The translations under genes were made by a program, and so were the position numbers. This document shows positions 16,166 to 24,800 of a stretch of DNA of 64,000 bases, piece after piece. Numbering within the stretch: the first letter of the stretch is position 1; every line of letters starts with the position of its first letter. Source of the DNA: Sphingomonas sp. CBMAI 2297 (lineage in GTDB: Bacteria; Pseudomonadota; Alphaproteobacteria; Sphingomonadales; Sphingomonadaceae); NCBI RefSeq assembly GCF_029870595.1, contig NZ_JAPDIR010000002.1, positions 62,001 to 126,000 of the forward strand, written 5' to 3'. The notes beneath the pieces are model-generated. The model was given only the letters and a program-made list of their open reading frames with translations. It was not told the DNA's origin and made no database searches.

Positions 16166-18373
16166 ATGGAAATCTCGATGTCCCAGTCTTTCGACCTTAA
16201 ACAGAAATCTCTTGTTTCGGAGTCCGCCGACACCGCCCCGTCTGTTGGCGTTCAGGCAAGGGGCGAGCGTATGCCGCTCCTCGTGAGCGCTTGGTTCACT
16301 GCTCTCCGGCGCAAGTGGATCATATTGCCGATCGTCATGGGCTCGCTGGTGCTGGGCCTGATCGTGACGATGCTCGCCACTCCGAAATTTACCGCAACGA
16401 CGCGTGTGGAGATCTCCAAGGCCAAGGCCAATGTCACCAAGGTCGGCGAGCTGGACGAAGACAGCAAGATCACCGACATCACTTTCTATCAGACACAATA
16501 TGCGTTGCTGCGCGCTCGCAGCCTTGCGGAACGGGTGACGCGTTCGCTCAAGCTTGTCGACGATCCTCGCTTCTATGAAGGTTTCGGTCTGGCGCGCGGT
16601 GGCGCTGCGGTATCGGACGGGCCGATGCAGCGCCTTACGCCCGTGCAGCGCGAACAGGAATTCGAGAAGATCGTCGGCACGTTGCTTGCGGGCGTCTCGA
16701 TCCTTCCGGTGCGGGATTCCAGCTTGGTTGATGTACGCTTCACCGCGCCCGACCCTGCTTATTCGGCGCAGATCTCGAACGAGTGGGTGAAGCAGTTCAT
16801 CCAGTCGAATATCGAGCAGCGCTTCGCCGCGACCAGCGATGCGCGCGCTTTCCTCGAAACTCGCCTCGAACAGCTCCGTCGCCGGTTGGAACAGTCGGAG
16901 CGCGATTTGGTCAACTACTCGGCGGAACAGGAAATTGTGCCGTTGAGCACGACTGTGGGGGCGGACGGGAAGACCCGTTCTGATCGCACCTTGGTCGGCG
17001 ACAAGCTCGAGGCGCTGAACACGGCTCTGTCGGCGGCGACCGCCGACCGCATCTTGGCGCAGAGCCGCCTTGGCCGCGGCGGGGACATTACCACGCCGAG
17101 CTCGCAACAGAACACCGCGCTGGTCGCGCTGCGCTCGCGTCGCGCCGAGGTGGCGGCCGAGCGCTCGAAGCTGCTCGCGCAGTTCGAGCCGGGTTATCCT
17201 CAGGTTCAGGCGCTGACCTCGCAGTTGGCATCGCTCGACCGCGAGATCGAAGCTGAGCGCGGTCGCACATCCACTGGGGTCAACCGTGAGTATGACGAAG
17301 CGGTTTCGCGCGAGACGCGCCTGCGCGCCCTGGTGGATCAGCTGAAGAGCCAGCTCAACGATCAGCAGCGCCGGGGGATTCAGTTCAACATCTACCAGCG
17401 TGAAGTCGATACCAACCGCGAACTGTATAACGCCCTCCTGCAGCGCTATAAGGAAATCGGCGTTGCCGGCGTTGGCTCCAATAACGTGTTCGTCGTCGAT
17501 CCGGCGAAGTTGCCGCGCAGTCCGTCGAGCCCCAATCTGCTCCTGAATCTGCTGCTGGCCGGTTTCCTGGGCATAATAGTCGCGGGCGCGGTTACTTTTG
17601 GCCTCGAGCAGATCGACGAGCGCATCACGGATCCTGGCGATGTCGCCAATTTGATCGACGTGCCGCTCCTTGGTGCGATCCCGGTCGCGCGAGACGTGCA
17701 GCCGCTCCAGGATCTGGACGACGTCAAGTCGATCACCTCGGATGCCTATCTCACCGCGGTCACCGGCCTACGCTTCTCGACGGATCATGGGATACCGCGT
17801 TCGATAATGGTGACCAGCACCCGGGCCGCCGAAGGCAAGAGCACGAGCGCTTCGGCGATCGCGCGCATCATCGCCCGCACGGGCCGTACCGTGGTGCTGA
17901 TCGATGGCGACATGCGCTCGCCGTCGCTCCACTATGCCTTCGGGCTTCAGAATGAGCGCGGCCTCAGCAATTACCTGGCAGGCGAATCCGATGTGAAGCC
18001 GCTGCTGTTGAAGAGCGATCGGGATGACGTGACGCTGTTGCCCAGCGGTCCTCAGCCGCCGAATGCGGCGGAGCTTCTGAGCGGCGGGCGTATGCGGTTG
18101 CTGATCGATACGCTGCTGACGGAATATGATCAGGTGGTGGTCGATATGCCGCCGGTGCTTGGCCTCGCCGACGTGCCGCTGATGGCACAGACCGTTGAAG
18201 GTGTGGTCTATGTGGTCGCCGCGCGGGAAGCTTCGCGTCGAGTCATCAAGACCGCACTTGGGCGTTTGCTCGCAGCGCGGGCGCGGATTCTGGGCGTCGT
18301 CTTCACCAAGCTGGAGGCGCAGACCCGGAACTATGGCTATGGCTATGAATATAGTTACGGTAACAAAAAGTAG
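16166..18373 (+). CDS. Wzc-type chain-length determinant / tyrosine autokinase
   Basis: About 736 aa, a one-piece bacterial BY-kinase combining the Wzz co-polymerase with the cytoplasmic kinase. Membrane helix 1 is near residues 50-70. A long periplasmic coiled-coil part runs to about 445, and helix 2 follows the proline-rich RSPSSPN. The kinase has Walker A in RAAEGKSTSA (about 551), Walker A' in VVLIDGDMRSP (about 576) and Walker B in QVVVDMPP (about 656). The C-terminus is a tyrosine cluster (NYGYGYEYSYG), the autophosphorylation tail. Start could be ATG 16166 or ATG 16178; a TTG at 16151 is less likely. Many sphingan loci split this function into two genes; here it is fused. Confidence 0.93.
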   Translation: MEISMSQSFDLKQKSLVSESADTAPSVGVQARGERMPLLVSAWFTALRRKWIILPIVMGSLVLGLIVTMLATPKFTATTRVEISKAKANVTKVGELDEDSKITDITFYQTQYALLRARSLAERVTRSLKLVDDPRFYEGFGLARGGAAVSDGPMQRLTPVQREQEFEKIVGTLLAGVSILPVRDSSLVDVRFTAPDPAYSAQISNEWVKQFIQSNIEQRFAATSDARAFLETRLEQLRRRLEQSERDLVNYSAEQEIVPLSTTVGADGKTRSDRTLVGDKLEALNTALSAATADRILAQSRLGRGGDITTPSSQQNTALVALRSRRAEVAAERSKLLAQFEPGYPQVQALTSQLASLDREIEAERGRTSTGVNREYDEAVSRETRLRALVDQLKSQLNDQQRRGIQFNIYQREVDTNRELYNALLQRYKEIGVAGVGSNNVFVVDPAKLPRSPSSPNLLLNLLLAGFLGIIVAGAVTFGLEQIDERITDPGDVANLIDVPLLGAIPVARDVQPLQDLDDVKSITSDAYLTAVTGLRFSTDHGIPRSIMVTSTRAAEGKSTSASAIARIIARTGRTVVLIDGDMRSPSLHYAFGLQNERGLSNYLAGESDVKPLLLKSDRDDVTLLPSGPQPPNAAELLSGGRMRLLIDTLLTEYDQVVVDMPPVLGLADVPLMAQTVEGVVYVVAAREASRRVIKTALGRLLAARARILGVVFTKLEAQTRNYGYGYEYSYGNKK

Positions 18374-18383
18374 CTGAGGGCAG

Positions 18384-19586
18384 ATGGCATCGTCGAGTCA
18401 TAGCGGATTTGCCAGGGCGGGGCTGCCGGCGCCGATCATACGGCGAATGTTCGTTGTGGTTCCGCTGGCGCTCCTGATGGCGTTGCTTGCTGGCGCTGTC
18501 AGTCTTTCCTGCGGTTTCTCGGCGAAGGCGCCACAACTGGCGGTTCGCTTGTGGCCATGGAACTCGATTTCGGTCTCCACGCTCGGGGCAAAGGCTTTCC
18601 TGCGCCAAGATTACGACTCGGCTGGCGCATTGTCTCTCGATGCGCTGCGCGTCGAACCCGCGAATGTCATCGCCATCCGCACTCGCGGGTTGGCGATCGA
18701 GGGGCAGGGTAAGCAGGCGGATCAGCTAATGCACCTGGCTGAGCGCTTGAGCAGGCGCGATCTGTTTACCAATTTGTGGCTGATCGAGGATGCGAGCCGT
18801 CGTGGTGATATCCCCAAGGCGCTCTATTACTACGATATCACCTTGCGCACTTCATCGCAGAGCCCGCAGCTGCTCTTTCCGATCCTGGCCGGCGCAATTT
18901 CCGATCCCGATATTCTGCGCGTAGCCTATCCGATGTTCGCCAAGCGGCCGCCCTGGCTCGTGCCTTTTCTGGAGTACACGGCCTCCGCGGGGACCGCTGA
19001 TCCAGCGCTTGTCGATATTGTCGGGCGGTTGGCGCGAATGCCTGAGGCGCTGCCCTTGCAGATCCGCAGATTCGTTGTCCAGAAGCTTGCCGAGCGCGGC
19101 AAGCTGGACTCCGCGCTTGCGCTGTATCGGGAATGGAGCGGAGCAATGGAGCTTTCCGGAGGGGAGCTCGATCGCTCCGGCCAGTGGCCGCCTTTCGATT
19201 GGTCTTTCATCGATGGTGCGGGCTTCGGCGCAAGTGCCAATTCGGGCGGAGGCTTGTCCTATTATGGGGGGAGTTCGGGCGGTAAGGTCGCGGAGCGCCT
19301 GCTCCATATGACGCCGGGGGCAGCGGAGCTGGTGAGTGTCACGAGCTATGTTGAGCGTCCGGCGGGCGAGGGAGCGCGGTGGATGGTCTCCTGCGCTAGT
19401 GGGCAGCCGCTGGGGGCGATAGCGCTAGGGACGGTGGCCAAGGATCGCTTGCGTTTCACCGTCCCGGACACCGAGGGATGCCGCTATCAGTTCCTTACCC
19501 TTTTTCTCTCGGGCATGGACACTGCTGACACGAGTTATTCAGGTCAGGTGCGGGGTATTGAGGTGCATCACCTAGCCGCGCAGTAG
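18384..19586 (+). CDS. TPR-containing membrane-anchored protein of unknown function
   Basis: 400 aa, starting 10 bp after the kinase gene with GAGGG just upstream of the ATG. One N-terminal membrane helix (VVPLALLMALLAGAVSLSC) is followed by helical repeats rich in A/L/Y (AKAFLRQDYDSAGALSLDALRVEPANVIAI...), which read as TPR units. The C-terminal part looks like a beta domain with ten or more G/S-rich turns. Placement directly behind wza and wzc suggests a periplasmic accessory of polymer export, but no family was recognised beyond TPR. Confidence 0.7.
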   Translation: MASSSHSGFARAGLPAPIIRRMFVVVPLALLMALLAGAVSLSCGFSAKAPQLAVRLWPWNSISVSTLGAKAFLRQDYDSAGALSLDALRVEPANVIAIRTRGLAIEGQGKQADQLMHLAERLSRRDLFTNLWLIEDASRRGDIPKALYYYDITLRTSSQSPQLLFPILAGAISDPDILRVAYPMFAKRPPWLVPFLEYTASAGTADPALVDIVGRLARMPEALPLQIRRFVVQKLAERGKLDSALALYREWSGAMELSGGELDRSGQWPPFDWSFIDGAGFGASANSGGGLSYYGGSSGGKVAERLLHMTPGAAELVSVTSYVERPAGEGARWMVSCASGQPLGAIALGTVAKDRLRFTVPDTEGCRYQFLTLFLSGMDTADTSYSGQVRGIEVHHLAAQ

Positions 19587-19669
19587 CGCGTAGGCCCGTG
19601 GCATGAGGCTCTATCGGCTAGTGTGAGGGCGGCCGGGGGTTTGCATCGTTTCCGGCCATTGTCGTGGTG

Positions 19670-20428
19670 CTAGCCGGTTTGGAGAAGCCAGCGCTCGCTG
19701 CCTTCGATGCCCATGGCGGTAAGTTTACCGCTCATATAGGCTCCCGTATCGATGCCGATGCGGTGAGGACCGAATTCCACGTCATCGGAGATCGTGTGGC
19801 CGTGGACGATCATTTTCTCCAGGCGCGTTTGATGGCGGAGAAACTCATTGCGGATCCAGCGCAAATCGCTGGGGCGCTGGCGCGTCAACGGCTCATTTGG
19901 GCGGACGCCGGCGTGTACGAAGGCGTAGTCGCCTAGAACTATCAGATCTTCAAAGCGGTTCATGAAGTCGATGTGGCTGCGCGGCACCGCGCGTGCGAGC
20001 AGGTTGGCAAGCGCCGGATAGTCGCTTTTGCGATACTCCTCTTCCGAAATGCCATAGCTGAGCGCGGTCTCTCGACCGCCTATCCGATTGAACAGCGCGA
20101 GGGCAGTCAGATCGCCGTCAAGCGACTTGAGGAATACCTCTTCGTGATTGCCAAGCAGAAACCGCGTCGGGCGCTGGGTTTCAAATTGCATGACGCGCTC
20201 GACTACCTGCGCCGATTCCGGGCCGCGGTCGATCAGGTCGCCAAGGAAGATAATCGTGCTGGGCATGCCATGGCGTTCGCGCTCGTCGCGGAAAATGCGT
20301 TCGATCAGCTCATCGAGCAAATCCAATCGCCCATGGATATCGCCGATCGCGTACACGCGTTCACCCGTGGGGCCATTTGCGGGCGCTGTCGTGTGCGCGC
20401 GGGTTTTTCCGAATAACTTGGAAAGCAT
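19670..20428 (-). CDS. Serine/threonine protein phosphatase / ApaH-like metallophosphoesterase
   Basis: 252 aa from ATG 20428, preceded by GAAAGA. The frame is open 72 bp further upstream, but that extension is not conserved-looking. All PPP-family signatures are there: GDIHGRLDLLDEL, FLGDLIDRGPES, LLGNHEE, and the later VHAGVRPNEPL and VHGHT histidines. It may remove phosphate from protein Ser/Thr or from diadenosine polyphosphate. Lying just after the Wzc kinase region it might affect exopolysaccharide control, but the kinase is a tyrosine kinase and the strand is opposite, so that link is weak. Confidence 0.88.
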   Translation of the reverse strand: MLSKLFGKTRAHTTAPANGPTGERVYAIGDIHGRLDLLDELIERIFRDERERHGMPSTIIFLGDLIDRGPESAQVVERVMQFETQRPTRFLLGNHEEVFLKSLDGDLTALALFNRIGGRETALSYGISEEEYRKSDYPALANLLARAVPRSHIDFMNRFEDLIVLGDYAFVHAGVRPNEPLTRQRPSDLRWIRNEFLRHQTRLEKMIVHGHTISDDVEFGPHRIGIDTGAYMSGKLTAMGIEGSERWLLQTG

Positions 20429-20498
20429 GGTCTTTCGCCGTCCGAGAGCAAAGCAAGCCTCGATCCCGGGATAGATAGCCGCGCAGAAGCCCAGAAAC

Positions 20499-20526
20499 AA
20501 AAGTGGCGGCCGTTAGGCCGCCACTT
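20499..20526 (-). terminator. Rho-independent terminator after the small exported protein gene
   Basis: Perfect 11-bp inverted repeat AAGTGGCGGCC / GGCCGCCACTT with a 4-nt loop. On the minus strand it is followed by TTTTGTTTCT, so it terminates the gene at 20553-20786, 27 bp past its stop. Confidence 0.8.
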
Positions 20527-20552
20527 CGAAACTCTGCTTGCGCAGCCAGAAA

Positions 20553-20786
20553 CTACGGGCTGTTGGGCTTGTCGTCGCTGTCGGCGAGGATCACCGCGCC
20601 GCCGATGATGGCGACGGTGGCGAGAACGCCGATCAGAACGGCCGGAGCCAGATCGCTCTTCTTCTTGCTGACGGTCGCGGTGCGGACACCCGACAGCGAC
20701 AGCTTCGAAGCGCTCGTCGGAGCGGCCAGAACGGGGGCGGTCGCCATCGACGCGATAGCGGCGGCCGTAAGAAGCTTAGTGAACAC
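20553..20786 (-). CDS. Small exported single-helix protein, unknown function
   Basis: 77 aa, GTG start with a strong AGGGAG eight bases upstream. Residues 1-21 form a signal peptide (MFTKLLTAAAIASMATAPVLA). A short S/K-rich region follows, then one hydrophobic helix (APAVLIGVLATVAIIGGAVIL) and an acidic-polar tail (ADSDDKPNSP). It stands alone with its own promoter-like sequence and terminator, which argues that it is a real, possibly well-expressed gene. No function can be assigned. Confidence 0.75.
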   Translation of the reverse strand: MFTKLLTAAAIASMATAPVLAAPTSASKLSLSGVRTATVSKKKSDLAPAVLIGVLATVAIIGGAVILADSDDKPNSP

Positions 20787-20831
20787 TCTTTTTTCTCCCT
20801 CTTTCGAGCTCTGGTGCTCTCGTCACGCGGT

Positions 20832-20860
20832 CCTATGGCACAGGACCTGCGTAGTCGCAA
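20832..20860 (-). promoter_or_regulatory. Candidate promoter of the small exported protein gene
   Basis: On the minus strand TTGCGA (20860-20855) and CATAGG (20837-20832) are separated by 17 bases. They would give a leader of about 40 nt before GTG 20786. Good spacing and -35, moderate -10; not tested. Confidence 0.4.
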
Positions 20861-21210
20861 CACCTCAAACTTTGGCTACGGCGAGAAACTTCCCGTCGTG
20901 ACCCATTGGCAACACCTTGGTCCGGTTTATCCGAACTCTGTAAACACCCGTTCGACCCGAACCAAGTGGTTACGGAGCCGTCCTTAACGCGCTGCACCAA
21001 TATCGCCAAGGGGATTAATGAAGTCTCTCCGTCGAAATGGGCCTAATCCGTGATGGTTAGAGGGAGATTCTTGTGACAGTTTTGTTGCCATCCCCTGTTT
21101 CCGGGCAAGTTGCACTGCGGGAGCGGACGGGGATCGCGAATCCACCGAGGCTGCCGGCCTCCGGGCCGCCAGTTTGGCGATGCGCTCCGTCCATCGTAGG
21201 GGAGTTTCCC
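20861..21210. other. Intergenic region between divergent small protein and M48 protease genes
   Basis: About 350 bases. It is visibly less GC-rich than its surroundings around 20870-21080 and holds no convincing ORF. An open frame from 21073 runs into the protease gene, but the real start is 21211, which has a strong ribosome binding site. Promoters for both genes must lie here. No structured RNA or repeat was recognised. Confidence 0.5.
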
Positions 21211-22269
21211 ATGAGCTCTTCCTTCCACCAGTTCCGCCCGGCCATCCCGGGGCTCCCGCGCGACGTCCTGGCCGGCATCCTTGCCCTTCTCGCGTTTCCG
21301 ATCTCGTCTGCACGCGCGGATGACACGGCGCTGTTCGAGGCGGTGCGTGCGGCGGACGTGCGCGTGGCCGGGATAGGTTGGAAGCTGGCCACCGCCAATG
21401 CGGCACTCTGCGATCGTATCGAAGCCGGCACGGGCCTGCAGCTCCACACGCTCGATCAGTTCGACGGTGCCGCGCGCGAATCGGCGAGAAATCATTTCCA
21501 TTTCGCCACGCCCGTAGCGGTCGAGGGAGTGATTGCGGGCGGCCCCGGCGACCGGGCAGGCTTGCGGGCTGACGATTCGCTGGTGCGCGTCGGCACGGTC
21601 GACATCGCGGCGCTGCCGGGCAAGCCGGGCAGCACCGCCAAGCTGGTGGCCGCACAGCTCGCCATTGCAGCGCTTCCTGTCGATGCTCCGATCGCAGTTC
21701 AAGCGATACGGGAAGGTGCTCCGCTTCAGGTGACGATCCAGCCCGTACGGGCCTGTAAATCGCGCTTCGAGCTGGAGCTCGGTGGCGGTTTTGGCGCTTC
21801 TGCGGACGGGACGATGGTGCAGATCGGGTCGGGCTTTCTGTACGATTATCCCGACGACCAGCTGGCGGCGGTGATCGCGCACGAGTTCTCCCACAATATC
21901 CTGCGCCATCGTGACCGGCTGGAAGCGCGGGGCGTGGATTACGGGCTGCTTTCCGGCTTCGGCGCCAACGTGAAATATTTCCGTCAGACCGAGGTGCAGG
22001 CCGATATCCTGTCGGTCTACCTGCTTGCCAATGCCAATTATCCGGTGCGCGCGAGCATCGCGTTCTGGCGGCATTTTGGGCCGAGCAAGGCTGGCGGAAT
22101 CCTGCGCAGCCGTTCGCATCCGGCGTGGCGCGATCGCGTGGCAACGCTCGAGGCGACGAGCGCCAAGGTCGAGACGCTGTCGGCCCGGCCGATCATGCCT
22201 CCCTTCCTGGCCGATCGCGAAAAGCCGCTGGACGGCGACTGGCAATCGATCCTGGTGCGCAGTCGCTAA
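21211..22269 (+). CDS. Exported M48-family metalloprotease with PDZ-like domain
   Basis: 352 aa. Start ATG 21211 has AGGGGAG seven bases upstream and opens with a signal peptide (VLAGILALLAFPISSARA). A PDZ-like segment follows (VEGVIAGGPGDRAGLRADDSLVRVG, about residues 105-130). The protease core has the zinc motif HEFSHNILRH (about 224-233) and the third ligand Glu in QTEVQADILSVYLL. M48 proteins of this layout act in the periplasm on outer-membrane or misfolded proteins. It lies next to, but convergent with, the wecC-wecB operon; a specific tie to polysaccharide is not shown. Confidence 0.85.
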   Translation: MSSSFHQFRPAIPGLPRDVLAGILALLAFPISSARADDTALFEAVRAADVRVAGIGWKLATANAALCDRIEAGTGLQLHTLDQFDGAARESARNHFHFATPVAVEGVIAGGPGDRAGLRADDSLVRVGTVDIAALPGKPGSTAKLVAAQLAIAALPVDAPIAVQAIREGAPLQVTIQPVRACKSRFELELGGGFGASADGTMVQIGSGFLYDYPDDQLAAVIAHEFSHNILRHRDRLEARGVDYGLLSGFGANVKYFRQTEVQADILSVYLLANANYPVRASIAFWRHFGPSKAGGILRSRSHPAWRDRVATLEATSAKVETLSARPIMPPFLADREKPLDGDWQSILVRSR

Positions 22270-22272
22270 GGT

Positions 22273-23568
22273 TCAACTCGCCAGCCGGAGGGGCTCGCCG
22301 GCGATGCCGCGCGGCTGGTCGGGCCAGATGCCCCGCGTGTCGTAGACCTGTTTGTCGGCGCGCTCGTCGAGGGGGACTGACTTGAATATGTCGTGATCGA
22401 CCAGCACCACGAAAATCCCGCAGCTCTCGATCGCGCTGTCGACGTCGATCAGTTCGGCGCCAGTGCCCTCAAAGGCTGGGGGCAGGGCGCTTGCATAGGG
22501 TTCGACGATCTGGATGCGTTCGCCGAAGCGTTCGGCCAGCGACGCCGCGACCTTGAGTGCGGGGCTCTCGCGGAAATCGTCGATATTGGCCTTGAAGGCC
22601 AGGCCCAGACAGGCGACCCGGGCCGTCGGATTCGCCTCGATCATCGCTGCGGCATGCTCGATTACGAAGTCGGTCTTGCCGTCATTCACCTCGCGGGCGG
22701 TGCGGATCAGCGGCGTCTGCTCGGGGGCGGCACTGACCAGGAACCAGGGGTCGACCGCGATGCAGTGGCCGCCCACGCCCGGGCCCGGGGACAGGATGTT
22801 GACGCGCGGATGGCGGTTGGCGAGGCGGATCACTTCCCACACATCGACGCCCATCTTCTCGGCGACGAGGCTCAGCTCGTTGGCGAAGGCGATGTTGACG
22901 TCGCGAAAGGCGTTCTCGGTTAGCTTGGTCATCTCCGCGGCCTTGGCCGTGGTGGTGACGCAGGCGCCGCGGACGAAGCGGCGGTAGAATTGCAGCGCCT
23001 TGCGGGCGCAGCGCGGCGTGATCCCGCCGATGACGCGGTCATTGTCGATCAGCTCGACCAGGATGCGGCCGGGCAGCACGCGCTCGGGGCAATAGGCGAT
23101 GGCGATATCGGCGCTGCCGGTGCAGTGGCCGGGAATCCTGAGGTCCGGGCGGAGCTGGGCGAGCAGCTCGGCAACCTTCTCGGTGGTGCCCACCGGCGAT
23201 GTCGATTCGAGGATCACCACGTCGCCGGCCTTGAGCGTGATCGCGACATTGGTCGCGGCCTTGAGCACATAGCCGATGTCCGGTGCGTGGTTCGCGTCGA
23301 AGGGGGTGGGAACGGCGATGACGAAGACATCGGCTAGCTCGATCCGCAGCGAGGCGCGCAGATTGCCGCGGGCGACGACACCCGAGACCAGGCCGTCCAG
23401 GTCGATTTCCTCGATATGGACCTTGCCCGAATTGACCGTGTCGACCACCGATTGATGGACGTCGACACCGAGTACCTTGGCGCCGGTGCGCGCGATCACC
23501 GCTGCGGTGGGAAGCCCGATATAGCCCAGGCCGAGAACACAGACCTTGAGCTCAGAATCCGAAACCAT
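22273..23568 (-). CDS. wecC: UDP-N-acetyl-D-mannosamine dehydrogenase
   Basis: 431 aa from ATG 23568, preceded by GGGGAT; this start overlaps wecB by 17 bp. It oxidises UDP-ManNAc to UDP-ManNAcA in two NAD-dependent steps. Marks: KVCVLGLGYIGLPTA dinucleotide loop, ILESTSPVGTT, AYCPERVLPGR, LTENAFRDVNIAFANEL and the catalytic Cys in GPGVGGHCIAVDP, then FKANIDDFRESPA. The VLPGR and adjacent residues fit WecC rather than UDP-glucose dehydrogenase. Coupled downstream of wecB, which supplies the substrate. Confidence 0.9.
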   Translation of the reverse strand: MVSDSELKVCVLGLGYIGLPTAAVIARTGAKVLGVDVHQSVVDTVNSGKVHIEEIDLDGLVSGVVARGNLRASLRIELADVFVIAVPTPFDANHAPDIGYVLKAATNVAITLKAGDVVILESTSPVGTTEKVAELLAQLRPDLRIPGHCTGSADIAIAYCPERVLPGRILVELIDNDRVIGGITPRCARKALQFYRRFVRGACVTTTAKAAEMTKLTENAFRDVNIAFANELSLVAEKMGVDVWEVIRLANRHPRVNILSPGPGVGGHCIAVDPWFLVSAAPEQTPLIRTAREVNDGKTDFVIEHAAAMIEANPTARVACLGLAFKANIDDFRESPALKVAASLAERFGERIQIVEPYASALPPAFEGTGAELIDVDSAIESCGIFVVLVDHDIFKSVPLDERADKQVYDTRGIWPDQPRGIAGEPLRLAS

Positions 23569-24688
23569 GTGCGACGATCCCCGCAATCCGCTCGGAAGCA
23601 TGGCCGTCGCCGAACGGATTGTGGGCGCGGGCCATGGCCGAATAGGCCGATGGTACGTCCAGGAGGGTTGATATTTCGGAAACGATCCGCTCCGGGCTGG
23701 TGCCGACCAGCCTGGCGGTGCCTGCCGCTATGCCTTCGGGACGTTCGGTGGTCTCCCGCATCACCAGCACCGGCTTGCCGAGGGCAGGCGCTTCTTCCTG
23801 CACGCCGCCTGAATCGCTGAGCACGACGTCGCACAGCTCGAGTGCGCGGATGAAGTGCGGATAGTCGAGCGGCTCGATCCGGGCGACGTTGGGCCGGTCG
23901 CCCAGCACCTTGTCCATCGCCGCCACGACATTGGGGTTGGGGTGCATCGGGAAGAGGATCGCCGTGTCGTCCCGATCGGCGATGCGGCCCAGCGCCCGGG
24001 CGATATCCTCCATGCCGCCGCCGAAATTCTCGCGGCGATGCGTGGTGACGAGGGCGATGCGCTTGCCGGCGAAGCGGGCCGCGATCGGATCGAGGCCGGC
24101 CGCGAGCCCGGGGTCCGCAGCGATGCGGGCGCGGGTGGCGAGCAGCGCGTCGATCACCGTGTTGCCGGTGACGTGGATCGTCGCCGGATCGATATTCTCG
24201 CGACGCAGAGCCTCCGCCGCCGTCTCGGTGGGCGCGAAATGCTGGTCGGCGATGGGGGCGACGATGCGACGGTTCACTTCCTCGGGCCAGGGCTGGTAGA
24301 TGTCGCCGGAACGCAACCCCGCCTCGACATGGCTGACCGGCACCTTGCGATAATAGGCGGCAAGTGCGCCGACCATCGCAGTGGCGGTATCGCCCTGGAC
24401 GATCACGCGGTCGGGCCGCTCCGCGTCCATCACCTTGCCCAGTCCGGTGAGCAGCCGGGCGGTGAGCTGTTCGAGTGTCTGGCCGGGCTCCATCAGATTC
24501 AGGTCGACGTCAGGCGTGAGGCTGGCGATCGAGAGGACCTGATCGAGCAGCCCGCGATGCTGAGCCGTGACGCAGGTTCGCACCTCGATCCCGGGCATCG
24601 CGTGAAGGGCGCGGACGACGGGGAAGAGCTTGATGGCTTCGGGACGGGTGCCGAAGATCAGGAGAACGCGCTTGCTTGTTCCGGTCAT
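23552..24688 (-). CDS. wecB: UDP-N-acetylglucosamine 2-epimerase (non-hydrolysing)
   Basis: 378 aa. Converts UDP-GlcNAc to UDP-ManNAc. Diagnostic stretches are FGTRPEAIKLFPV, VQGDTATAMVGALAAYY, HVEAGLRSGDIYQPWPEE, TTHRRENFG and SDSGGVQEEAPALGKPVLVMRETTERPEG, all characteristic of WecB/MnaA. First gene of a wecB-wecC pair, 112 bp from divergent galU. The product probably feeds the WecG/TagA-type transferase at 5660-6379. Confidence 0.95.
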   Translation of the reverse strand: MTGTSKRVLLIFGTRPEAIKLFPVVRALHAMPGIEVRTCVTAQHRGLLDQVLSIASLTPDVDLNLMEPGQTLEQLTARLLTGLGKVMDAERPDRVIVQGDTATAMVGALAAYYRKVPVSHVEAGLRSGDIYQPWPEEVNRRIVAPIADQHFAPTETAAEALRRENIDPATIHVTGNTVIDALLATRARIAADPGLAAGLDPIAARFAGKRIALVTTHRRENFGGGMEDIARALGRIADRDDTAILFPMHPNPNVVAAMDKVLGDRPNVARIEPLDYPHFIRALELCDVVLSDSGGVQEEAPALGKPVLVMRETTERPEGIAAGTARLVGTSPERIVSEISTLLDVPSAYSAMARAHNPFGDGHASERIAGIVAHGFGF

Positions 24689-24800
24689 GCTGCTCCCTTA
24701 GCCGCATCCTCTCACCATGTGGTTACGGTTACCGACATAATTGCGAAAACCAATGGCCGTCGTTATGGGCGCCCGATTGATCCGAAGAGGCGCTTCTCGA

